From: Elusimicrobiota bacterium
Lineage (GTDB): Bacteria; Elusimicrobiota; Elusimicrobia; UBA1565; UBA9628
Reading direction: 5' to 3'
NCBI GenBank assembly: GCA_003151975.1
Contig: PLZD01000027.1
Location: 62,001-126,000 of the forward strand
Length of the DNA stretch: 64,000 nt
The stretch's first letter is position 1. Each line of letters opens with the position of its first letter. The translations under genes and the position numbers were made by a program. Under the pieces are notes generated by a model, which was not told where the DNA came from, searched no databases, and was given only the letters and a program-made list of their open reading frames with translations. Positions 57,262 to 64,000 of this stretch are shown one piece after another.

Positions 57262-58708
57262 CCTTCGCCAGCCGCTCGCGCACGACCTCCAGGTTGTGCC
57301 GGGCCTTCGAGTTGCCCGGATCTTCCTTAAGCTCCTCCAAGAGCTCCTTCTCGGCCTGAGAGGGCTGTCCTAGCACGATGTACGCGATGGCGAGGTTGTT
57401 GTGGGCCTCCGCGTGGCGCGGATCGAGCGCCAAGCCCGCGCGGTACTCCGCGACGGCGTCCTGCAAGGCGCCCTGCTCGTAAAAGGCGTCGGCCAGGTTC
57501 ACGTGCACGCTCGCGCTCTCCGGATGGAACATCAGCGCGCGCCTGAACAACGTGGCGCCGTCCTGCCAATAGCGCAGCTGCAGGCCCGACGCGATCATCA
57601 GGGCGACGACGATGCCGGCTCCGGCCAAGATCTTGACCTGCTCGCCCACCGAATCCGGGACCGACCACGCCGCGGCGAGAGCCAGCCCGATGAGCGGCAG
57701 GTACATGTAATGGTCGCACATCGCCTGCTCGTGAAGCTGCACGAATCCCGAGTAGGGGACCAGGGCCGCCAGGAACCATAGCCAGCCGACGAAAAACCAC
57801 GGCTTCTGCCGCGCCCGCGCGATCGCGAAGACCGTGGCGGGGATGACCAGAGCTGAGCCCAGCGCGATTTTCCAAACGGGGACCTCGCGAACGAACGGGT
57901 AAAAGACGCATAGGGCGCTCGGCCAAACGGCCATGCGCAAGTATCCCTCCGCGTTGGCCAGCGCAAATCCGGCTCGCACGGTCAGCGGCAGCGGGACAGA
58001 CAACGAAGCGACTAGTCTCAGCGCCAACGCAGCGCAGGCGCCGGAGAGCAGAAGCAGGGGGACCTTCTCGAGGATCAGGCGCTTCCAAGAATCCTTCCGA
58101 CGCAAGGGCCAGAAATCGAGCAGGAGCAGGACCACGGGGAGGCCCACGACGACCGATTTCGACAGCAAGGAGAGGACGAAGGCGGCCATCATGCCCGCGT
58201 AGCGAGAGGCGCAAGGCCTGCGCGCATAGCGCGAGTAGAGCCACAGAGTCAGCATGAAGAAGAACCCGTTGAGCACGTTTTTGCGCTCGGCCACCCAGGC
58301 CACGGACTCGACCTGAAGAGGATGCACCGCGAAGACCGCCGCTACGAAAGAACTCCGCCATGGATCGGCAGTCATCTCAAGTAACGCCAGAAAAAGAAAG
58401 ATGGCCGCGGCCATATGAAAGAGGACGTTGCTGATATGGTGCCCGCCCGCGTTGAGGCCATAGAGCTGGCAATCGAGCATGTGCGAGACCAGCGCCAAGG
58501 GATGGGGCCAACCGCCCGGCGACGGCGTAGTGAAAACCTCGTGAAGGCCTCCCCGCGTCAGCCCGCGCTGCACCACCGGGTTCTGGGTCACGTAGAAGTT
58601 GTCGTCGAAATGGACGAAGGGGTAGCGTCCGACAGGCCAGTAGACCGCGGCGGTCATGGCGCACAGAAACAAACAGAAAGACCACGGAGCGGGAGCTGCG
58701 GTCTTCAT
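57209..58708 (-). CDS. TMTC-like membrane glycosyltransferase with C-terminal TPRs (copy 2)
   Basis: 499 residues from ATG 58708. Multi-span GT-C type protein: 'VYWPVGRYPFVHFDDNFYVTQNPVVQRGLT' with the paired Asp of the first outer loop, 'SHMLDCQLYGLNAGGHHISNVLFHMAAAIFLFLAL' and 'HPLQVESVAWVAERKNVLNGFFFMLTLWLYSRYA' are hallmarks of the bacterial TMTC/O-mannosyltransferase-like TPR proteins. From about residue 400, TPRs follow ('LADAFYEQGALQDAVAEYRAGLALDP', 'NNLAIAYIVLGQPSQAEKELLEEL'), then a Pro-rich end. Close paralogue of the gene at 60560. The start overlaps the GT39-like gene stop. Confidence 0.88.
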   Translation of the reverse strand: MKTAAPAPWSFCLFLCAMTAAVYWPVGRYPFVHFDDNFYVTQNPVVQRGLTRGGLHEVFTTPSPGGWPHPLALVSHMLDCQLYGLNAGGHHISNVLFHMAAAIFLFLALLEMTADPWRSSFVAAVFAVHPLQVESVAWVAERKNVLNGFFFMLTLWLYSRYARRPCASRYAGMMAAFVLSLLSKSVVVGLPVVLLLLDFWPLRRKDSWKRLILEKVPLLLLSGACAALALRLVASLSVPLPLTVRAGFALANAEGYLRMAVWPSALCVFYPFVREVPVWKIALGSALVIPATVFAIARARQKPWFFVGWLWFLAALVPYSGFVQLHEQAMCDHYMYLPLIGLALAAAWSVPDSVGEQVKILAGAGIVVALMIASGLQLRYWQDGATLFRRALMFHPESASVHVNLADAFYEQGALQDAVAEYRAGLALDPRHAEAHNNLAIAYIVLGQPSQAEKELLEELKEDPGNSKARHNLEVVRERLAKAKAAPPPPPRPSRRPRK

Positions 58709-60549
58709 CGGGTTTTTACCACGGCACATATCATCCCGCTCGGAAATTCCGGCGCGAGCTTCGCCGACGCGTTGGCGACGCCGATGCTCTCGATCCGAAC
58801 GGGAATACGGCTCTCGAGACCCAGCACCGCCCACCAGGCATACTCGCCTTCATTCCAGCCGATGTCGAGCCCCACGTGATCGCAGCCGCTCTTGACGATC
58901 GAATCCACCGACGCGCGAAAGGGCTTCTCCGAGGCCTTGGGGTAGCCCGTCAAATAAAGCGTCTCGCGATCGATGCTCAAGATGGAAGGCAGCCGGAACG
59001 GGCCCGCTAGACCGGGCGGCAAAGCCCACAGTGGGCGATGGACGGAGGTCGCGCCGTAGAACAGGCCGCAGACTCCCAGACCCGCGAGGAGCAGCTTCCG
59101 CGCTGGACCCGGGAGCCTCGGCTCGAGCAGCCTCGCTGTCAACGGCATCGCTAGGAGCGACAGCGGGAGCATCAAGCGGTTCGCCCATTTCTGCCATTTG
59201 AATAAGGCGCAGAAGACGAGGAATCCCAACATGAGGCCGGCCATGAGACAGGCCTGATCGCTCCGCGGGTCCGTTTTCCGGCGCCAGAGCGCCAGGCCCA
59301 GCGAGCCCGCCGCCCACAGAAAAAGCAGAAAATGGATGGGACTCGCCGCGAAATCCTCGTCGGGAAGCGCCAGCCTCAGGCAGAAGGCGCCTATATCGCG
59401 AGTGGCCTGCGGATCAAAGTTTCCGCCGGAATCCTCGGGGTCGAGTCCCAAAACGCGGCGCTCGACCGCCAGTACCCCGCGCCAGACGGAAGGGACGGGC
59501 AGCTCGACAGCGGCATTTTTTACGGCGCACGCCGCCGTTTGGCGAAAGCCCACGACGGTCTTCAATGTGCCCCCGTCCTCCGGCAGGAAGCTGCCGAGGC
59601 CGGTCTTGTTGCGCCAAAGCCAACCGGCCGACATCAGAAAGGAGAGCGCCAGAATCCCGCCCACCGTCGCCAAGCGACGAGACGACCGAGCCCACACGAT
59701 CAACAGCAGCGGCGCGCCGAAGACGAGTCCCGTCGGCTTGGTCAGGATCGCAAGCCCCAAGGACGCCGACAACCAGGCTAGGTCCTCGAGTTCGTATCGG
59801 CCTTCCTTCAGGCTGAAAGCGGCGAAGCACACCAGCCAGAACGCGGTCAGCAGATCGTATTGGGTCGTCTCGGCTTGCAGGACCGCCATCGGCAGGCTCG
59901 CGGCGAGTGCTGCGGCCAAGACCTGTCCCCGCGCTCCCGCCCCGAGACCGCGCGCGACCGTCGAGACCCCGACGATGCTGCCGACGAACGCCAGCCACTG
60001 TACGCCGTTGGCGAAGCGATCGGTTCCCGCGAGGATCTGGAGCTGAACGATGAGGTAGCCGGCGCCCGGAGGAAAGGCCAACTGGCGAAGATCATTCGTC
60101 GGGTAGTGCCGGACCCCGCGATTCTGGATCCAGTGCATCACTCTCGGCATGTGATAGGTCATCGAGTCGAAGTTGTTCGGCGGGCTCAAGAACGCGGTCG
60201 CCGCGCACACGACGACCGCAGCGCCCGCCAGCGCGAGCGACATTCGGTCCTCCCAAGCCAGCGCCTTAAAGCCCGAGGCCGCCCCGGAGACCCATGCCCC
60301 GGGTGACGCGAGGTACCGGCGTCTTCTCGCCGCGCCGCCCAGCTGCGCGGCGAGCACGAGCGCCCATGCGCAGAGGACGGGGCGAAACGCGAGCCAGGAC
60401 CCCAAGCTCAGCAGTTCGGTCAGGCCGGCGGCGATGAGCCCCGTCGCCACGGCCGCCTTGAGAAACGCTTCCCGCGTACGCCCGGGCGTACGCGCCGCGA
60501 TCAACGCGGTCTGCAAAAGGAGACTGACCGGCACAAGGCAACCAAACAT
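58705..60549 (-). CDS. GT39-like membrane glycosyltransferase
   Basis: 614 residues from ATG 60549, with about 12 hydrophobic segments. The first large outer loop has 'SPPNNFDSMTYHMPRVMHWIQNRGVRHYPTNDLRQLAFPPGAGYLIVQLQIL', the arrangement of ArnT/PMT_2 enzymes with an acidic residue at the start of the loop and a substrate-facing 'FPPG'. 'GLAILTKPTGLVFGAPLLLIVWA' is also typical. The C-terminal ~100 residues are soluble. It lies between two TMTC-like paralogues and overlaps the one downstream, suggesting a shared protein- or glycan-modification pathway. Confidence 0.8.
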   Translation of the reverse strand: MFGCLVPVSLLLQTALIAARTPGRTREAFLKAAVATGLIAAGLTELLSLGSWLAFRPVLCAWALVLAAQLGGAARRRRYLASPGAWVSGAASGFKALAWEDRMSLALAGAAVVVCAATAFLSPPNNFDSMTYHMPRVMHWIQNRGVRHYPTNDLRQLAFPPGAGYLIVQLQILAGTDRFANGVQWLAFVGSIVGVSTVARGLGAGARGQVLAAALAASLPMAVLQAETTQYDLLTAFWLVCFAAFSLKEGRYELEDLAWLSASLGLAILTKPTGLVFGAPLLLIVWARSSRRLATVGGILALSFLMSAGWLWRNKTGLGSFLPEDGGTLKTVVGFRQTAACAVKNAAVELPVPSVWRGVLAVERRVLGLDPEDSGGNFDPQATRDIGAFCLRLALPDEDFAASPIHFLLFLWAAGSLGLALWRRKTDPRSDQACLMAGLMLGFLVFCALFKWQKWANRLMLPLSLLAMPLTARLLEPRLPGPARKLLLAGLGVCGLFYGATSVHRPLWALPPGLAGPFRLPSILSIDRETLYLTGYPKASEKPFRASVDSIVKSGCDHVGLDIGWNEGEYAWWAVLGLESRIPVRIESIGVANASAKLAPEFPSGMICAVVKTR

Positions 60550-60559
60550 GGGCGGCTGA

Positions 60560-62026
60560 TCACTCTCCTTTTTTTTTCTCGGCCCGCATCCTGCGGACGG
60601 CGACGAGGTTGCGGCGAATGCCGTCGGACTCGGGGTCGATCTCCAGCGCGGCGGCCAATTCCTTCTCCGCCTCCCCGAGACGCCCCTGCAAGATGAGGGC
60701 CAAGGCGAGGTTGTTGCGCGCGTCCGCGTGTGCCGGGTAAAGCGCGATGCCCTCCCTGAATTCACGCACGGCGTCGTCGAAGTCGCCTTGGTTGGAAAAT
60801 TCGGCTCCGAGATAGGAGTGCACCAAGGCGCCCTCCGGATGCAGCGCCAGGGCGCGGGAGAAGAGCGAGACGCCGTCCTGCCAGTAACGCAGCTGCAGGC
60901 TTGAGCAAACCATCAAGGCGACGACGAGAGCGGCCGAGAGCAGGACCTCTCGCTGTCGGCCCAGCGACGCCGGCGCCGACCACGCCGCGGCCAGCGCGAG
61001 GCCGACCAGCGGCAAGTACATATAGCGGTCGGCCATCGCCTGCGCGCCCACCTGGACGAGCCCGGAGAAGGGCGCGAGCGCGGCCAAGAACCAAAGCCAG
61101 CCCACGATGAGCCACGGCCTGCGCTTGGTTTCCAGCGCGCAGAATCCCGTGAAGGAAAGCAGAAGCAGACCCGCCGAGACGCTCTTCCACGCCGCGATGC
61201 CGCGAGCATAGGGGGAGAAGACGCATAGGCCGCTCGGCCAGAACGCCTCGCGGACGTAAGACGCCGTCGAGACCACAGTGTTGGCGGCGCGCGCGGAAAA
61301 CGGCAGGGCGGCCAGCGGAGAGACCGCCTCGGCCGTTTGGAGCGCGATCAAGGCGCACGCGACGGAGAGCGCGAGCAGGGGCAGCTTCTCGACGATCAGC
61401 CGCCGCCACGGCCGCCGCCGCTCGAGCGGCCAGTAATCGAGCGCGAGCAGGACCAGCGGCAGGCTCACCATCACCGAGCGAGCCAACAGCGATAAGATGA
61501 AGGACGCAGCGACCGACGCGTAGCGGCTCGCGCTGGGACGCTTCGCGTAGCGCGCGTAAAGCCAGAGCGTCAGCATAAAGAAAAATCCGTTCAGGACGTT
61601 CTTGCGCTCGGCCACCCAGGCGACCGACTCGACTTGGAGGGGATGCAAGGCGAAAACCGCGGCAACGAATGAACTCCGCCACGGGTCAGCAGTCATCCCG
61701 AGGAGAGCAAGGAATAAGAAGATGGCAGCCGCAATATGAAGGAAGACGTTGGTGGCGTGATGCCCGCCCGCGTTCAGGCCGTAGAGTTGGCAGTCGAGCA
61801 TGTGCGAAACCAGCGCGAGAGGATGAGGCCAGCCGCCGGGCGAGGGCGTCGTGAAAATCGCATAGAGTCCGTCGAGTGTCAAGCCTTTTTGGACCGTCGC
61901 GTTCTGGGTGACGTAGAGCGCGTCGTCGAAGTGAATGAACGGATACGAAGCGACGGGCCAGTAAACGGCGGCGGTCAGCGCGCCGAGGAAGGCGGCGAAG
62001 ACCCACGAAGACGGGGCCTTGCCCAT
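60560..62026 (-). CDS. TMTC-like membrane glycosyltransferase with C-terminal TPRs (copy 1)
   Basis: 488 residues. Same architecture as the gene at 57209: 'VYWPVASYPFIHFDDALYVTQNATVQKGLT', 'SHMLDCQLYGLNAGGHHATNVFLHIAAAIFLFLAL', 'HPLQVESVAWVAERKNVLNGFFFMLTLWLYARYA', then TPRs from about residue 400 ('LGAEFSNQGDFDDAVREFREGIALYP', 'NNLALALILQGRLGEAEKELAAALEIDP'). The N-terminal ~180 residues of the two paralogues are almost identical, the membrane core and TPRs much less so. Family knowledge: related eukaryotic TMTCs O-mannosylate secreted proteins; the bacterial acceptor is unknown. Confidence 0.88.
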   Translation of the reverse strand: MGKAPSSWVFAAFLGALTAAVYWPVASYPFIHFDDALYVTQNATVQKGLTLDGLYAIFTTPSPGGWPHPLALVSHMLDCQLYGLNAGGHHATNVFLHIAAAIFLFLALLGMTADPWRSSFVAAVFALHPLQVESVAWVAERKNVLNGFFFMLTLWLYARYAKRPSASRYASVAASFILSLLARSVMVSLPLVLLALDYWPLERRRPWRRLIVEKLPLLALSVACALIALQTAEAVSPLAALPFSARAANTVVSTASYVREAFWPSGLCVFSPYARGIAAWKSVSAGLLLLSFTGFCALETKRRPWLIVGWLWFLAALAPFSGLVQVGAQAMADRYMYLPLVGLALAAAWSAPASLGRQREVLLSAALVVALMVCSSLQLRYWQDGVSLFSRALALHPEGALVHSYLGAEFSNQGDFDDAVREFREGIALYPAHADARNNLALALILQGRLGEAEKELAAALEIDPESDGIRRNLVAVRRMRAEKKKGE

Positions 62027-62030
62027 GCGC

Positions 62031-63002
62031 TCAGAAGCGGAAGGTCATCGCCACGCGGTTGGTCGTGCCGAGATCGCCGAAGGGCACCCAAGCGTAGTCG
62101 ATGCGGAAGCGCGCGATGTCGAGTCCGGCTCCGGCGGTCAAACCGGCGAAACCGTCGACGCCGCGCGAGTTGCTTTGGTTGTAGCCGAAACGCAAGGCGC
62201 CCGCCCAGCCCGGCTGCTTCTCCACGGCCTCGACTCCGAAGCTGACGTAGGGGCTCTGATCGACGGGCACGACGACGTCCAAAGCGGTGTTGAGAAAGGT
62301 CGCGGTGTGCCAAAGACTGCCGAGGCGGAAGCTCATCGGCAGCGGCGAGGACCCCGCGCCGACGCGGATGGGCGTTCCGAAGTTGCTCAGCGAGCCGCCG
62401 AGATCGAGGGCCCCGTCGCCGATCTCGGTCACGTGCGGATACTGCGCGCCGAAGTCGAGGGCCGCGCCCATGCCGGCGGTGTCGGCGACCGCCGATCGGA
62501 TAAGCTTGACGTTTCCGCCGAGAAGCAGCGAGTGAATGCGGCGCGCGTAGGAAAGGTTCAAGGCCGCGTCGTACGGCGTGAACGCGCCGATCGCATCGCC
62601 TTGGCCGTTAAAGCTCGTTTGAGGCGATTGGGAGAAATAGATGAGGCCCGCGCCGACCACTTGGTCGGTCTGGCCGACGCGCAGAGGGCGCGCGAAGGCC
62701 GCCGAGCCCGCGTAGGTCGTCTCAAGCAGATTGCTGTAGGCCATGGAGAGTTCCGGCCGCGACTCGGGCTCCATGCGCGCCAGGCCCGCGGGGTTGTAGA
62801 ACATCGCGCCCGCTCCCTCGGTGAACCCCGCCGCGGCGCCGCCCATCGCCTCCTCGCGGGCGCCCGTCGGGAACTTCAGGAAGGGCGCCGCGGTCGTTCC
62901 GGCCGCGTCGTTGGTGAAAGGATTGGGAGGAATGAGATTGGAAGCCCGAGCCGGGAGAACCGGAAGGACGGCGAGAAGAGCCAGGAGGATTCGGACCCGC
63001 AC
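62031..63002 (-). CDS. PorV/UPF0164-like outer-membrane beta-barrel protein
   Basis: 323 residues from GTG 63002, which shares one base with the stop of the upstream gene. Signal peptide ends 'LPARA'. 'GTTAAPFLKFPTGAREEAMGGAAAGFTEGAGAMFYNPAGLA' is the hallmark of the PorV/PorQ/UPF0164 barrels, followed by strand-like repeats and a terminal aromatic 'VAMTFRF'. Family knowledge: PorV shuttles cargo in type IX secretion, but many phyla have homologues without that system. No other type IX gene is seen here. It lies in an operon with glycosyltransferases, which suggests a surface-export role. Confidence 0.88.
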   Translation of the reverse strand: MRVRILLALLAVLPVLPARASNLIPPNPFTNDAAGTTAAPFLKFPTGAREEAMGGAAAGFTEGAGAMFYNPAGLARMEPESRPELSMAYSNLLETTYAGSAAFARPLRVGQTDQVVGAGLIYFSQSPQTSFNGQGDAIGAFTPYDAALNLSYARRIHSLLLGGNVKLIRSAVADTAGMGAALDFGAQYPHVTEIGDGALDLGGSLSNFGTPIRVGAGSSPLPMSFRLGSLWHTATFLNTALDVVVPVDQSPYVSFGVEAVEKQPGWAGALRFGYNQSNSRGVDGFAGLTAGAGLDIARFRIDYAWVPFGDLGTTNRVAMTFRF

Positions 63003-63964
63003 TAAATCGGCCAGACCGGGCCCTTTCGGGCCGGCTTGGGCGAAGACTCGGCGGCCGGGTCCGCCGGCTTGTCGGCCTTCTCCTGCGGCGGCTGCGCGGG
63101 CTCGGACGCCGCCGGCGCCGGAGTCTCGAAGCCGGGGCGGGTCGGCAAGGGGATGTCTTTATTGTCGGTGAGCTTCAAGGGAGAGATCGTGGGCTCGATG
63201 ACCATGGTCTTATCGGCGTCGGGGGTCGGTTCGGCCTTCTGGGGCGCCGGCTCCGGAGACTTGGGCTCAGGCGCCGGCGAAGTCATCGAGGCGATCTCGA
63301 TCTCGAGCGAGCGCATCGCCTCGGCCTTCGGCGCGGGGGCCGGCGTCGGAGCCGGAGGAGCGGCGCGCTCGAGCTCGAGCGTCGCCGGAAGATGGGTCTC
63401 GGCGGGCGCGGGGGCCGGCGCGGCGGCCGAAGCCGCCGGCATCGTCTCCAATTTGTCGGCCAAGTCCGCGAGCCGCTTCAAGATCGTGTCGTTTTGCGCC
63501 GCCTGCTGGCCGACCAAGGACTTCAGCGAGCCGATGTCCTTGTCGAGACGCTCCATCTGTTCCTTCAGATTCTGCATGTAAACGAGGGCGGGGCTCAACG
63601 GCCCGGTCGTTTCGGCCTTCTTCGCCGGCTGGGGGGCGGGTGCTGCCGCCTTCGGCGCGGGAGCTTCAACGATGAGAGGCTTGAGGGCCGGAGCTTCCGG
63701 GGCCGCCACGCTCTTGAGCGGCATGGGCGCGGGCTGGGGCGACGGCGCCACGGAGATAGGCTTAGGCGCCTCCGCGACGGGCTTGGGGATATAAATCTTC
63801 TCGGCCGGGCTGGAGGGGAGCGCGGGGCCGTCGGCAACGAGGTCCTCGTCCTCCGCCTCGACCGCGGCGCGGTATTGGCCTAGCAGGAAAACGAAGAGCA
63901 CGCAGCTGACGAGGAAACCGCCAGCGGAAATATAAAACCAGCCGTCGGCCCAGAGGCTAGCCAT
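63002..63964 (-). CDS. Pro/Ala-rich single-span membrane protein with coiled coil
   Basis: 320 residues. One N-terminal transmembrane helix (about residues 10-30, 'FYISAGGFLVSCVLFVFLLG') is followed by a Pro/Ala/Lys-rich segment, a short coiled coil ('LVYMQNLKEQMERLDKDIGSLKSLVGQQAAQNDTILKRLADLADKL' region, about 125-175) and another Pro-rich tail. No catalytic motif. Composition resembles TonB-like or cell-division spacer proteins, but the TonB C-terminal domain is absent. It probably spans the periplasm next to the PorV-like barrel, which it precedes in the operon. Confidence 0.7.
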   Translation of the reverse strand: MASLWADGWFYISAGGFLVSCVLFVFLLGQYRAAVEAEDEDLVADGPALPSSPAEKIYIPKPVAEAPKPISVAPSPQPAPMPLKSVAAPEAPALKPLIVEAPAPKAAAPAPQPAKKAETTGPLSPALVYMQNLKEQMERLDKDIGSLKSLVGQQAAQNDTILKRLADLADKLETMPAASAAAPAPAPAETHLPATLELERAAPPAPTPAPAPKAEAMRSLEIEIASMTSPAPEPKSPEPAPQKAEPTPDADKTMVIEPTISPLKLTDNKDIPLPTRPGFETPAPAASEPAQPPQEKADKPADPAAESSPKPARKGPVWPI

Positions 63965-63972
63965 CGTCGAAA

Positions 63973-64000
63973 ATCTTATGAGAATTGACCCGCCGTGTCA
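63973..64000 (-). promoter_or_regulatory. Leaderless-type promoter of the 57.2-64.0 kb operon (cut at the -35)
   Basis: On the minus strand xTGACA (the first base lies outside the window), 17 bases, TAAGAT (63978-63973), then eight bases to ATG 63964. No Shine-Dalgarno sequence is present. Confidence 0.65.

Overview
The window is a gene-dense, GC-rich stretch of a Gram-negative bacterial chromosome. An outer membrane is shown by two TolC-type channels, a porin-like barrel, a PorV/UPF0164-like barrel and several lipoproteins. The mix of TMTC-like TPR mannosyltransferases, PorV-like protein, very tight ATGA-coupled operons and proteobacterial-style his genes would suit an uncultured lineage such as Elusimicrobiota. 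That assignment is inference; no rRNA or marker tree is available here. No intergenic gap exceeds about 200 bases.

Layout. 1-7999 (minus): efflux operon tetR - tolC-like - RND pump - MFS pump - tolC-like - membrane-fusion protein (cut by the window edge), led by a textbook sigma-70 promoter overlapping a perfect TetR-type palindrome. 8013-12948 (plus): a 1133-residue coiled-coil protein and an SGNH-like membrane-anchored hydrolase. 13001-17627 (plus): six-gene envelope operon (Cys-rich secreted protein, porin-like barrel, FMN-binding-like protein, DUF4920-like protein, MacB/LolC-type permease, ATPase). 17590-20348: M23 peptidase, aldo/keto reductase, tautomerase, rhodanese, tRNA-His. 20389-23094: TPR protein, Crp/Fnr regulator with FNR-like cysteine spacing, and a secreted peptide made of five C-X5-C repeats; the TPR and peptide genes share a 20-bp Crp/Fnr-like element. 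23093-24752: secreted unknown protein, a 20-bp inverted repeat and a solo IS5-type N-terminal domain.

24749-29364: nucleoside salvage (upp, thymidine phosphorylase, purine nucleoside phosphorylase) divergent from a split transketolase, so ribose salvage faces the pentose phosphate pathway. 29366-33068: two tandem secreted paralogues, two tiny coupled genes, a gluzincin-type peptidase. 33065-36510: two glycosyltransferases and a GYF-like membrane protein. 36507-38391: YraN and a caspase-domain lipoprotein. 38404-45738: complete histidine operon hisG-D-C-B-H-A-F-IE headed by a YerC/TrpR-type regulator. 45730-46549: TPR protein. 46555-52502: translation operon ptsN-like - def - fmt - PASTA - rpe - rpsP - khpA - trmD - rplS - rnhB, lacking rimM at its usual place. 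52522-57261 (plus): lipoprotein hydrolase, thioredoxin-like protein, CPXCG protein, hemD, inositol monophosphatase-like, thiolase. 57209-64000 (minus): Pro-rich membrane protein, PorV-like barrel, two TMTC-like TPR glycosyltransferases around a GT39-like protein.

Two points stand out. First, at least eleven genes have a sigma-70-like -10 box (often preceded by GC or TGC) ending only 5-10 bases before the start codon and no Shine-Dalgarno sequence, so leaderless mRNAs look common; operon-internal and some other genes do carry Shine-Dalgarno sequences. Second, the 20.4-23.1 kb locus looks like a small redox- or oxygen-responsive regulon producing an unusual cysteine-repeat secreted peptide.
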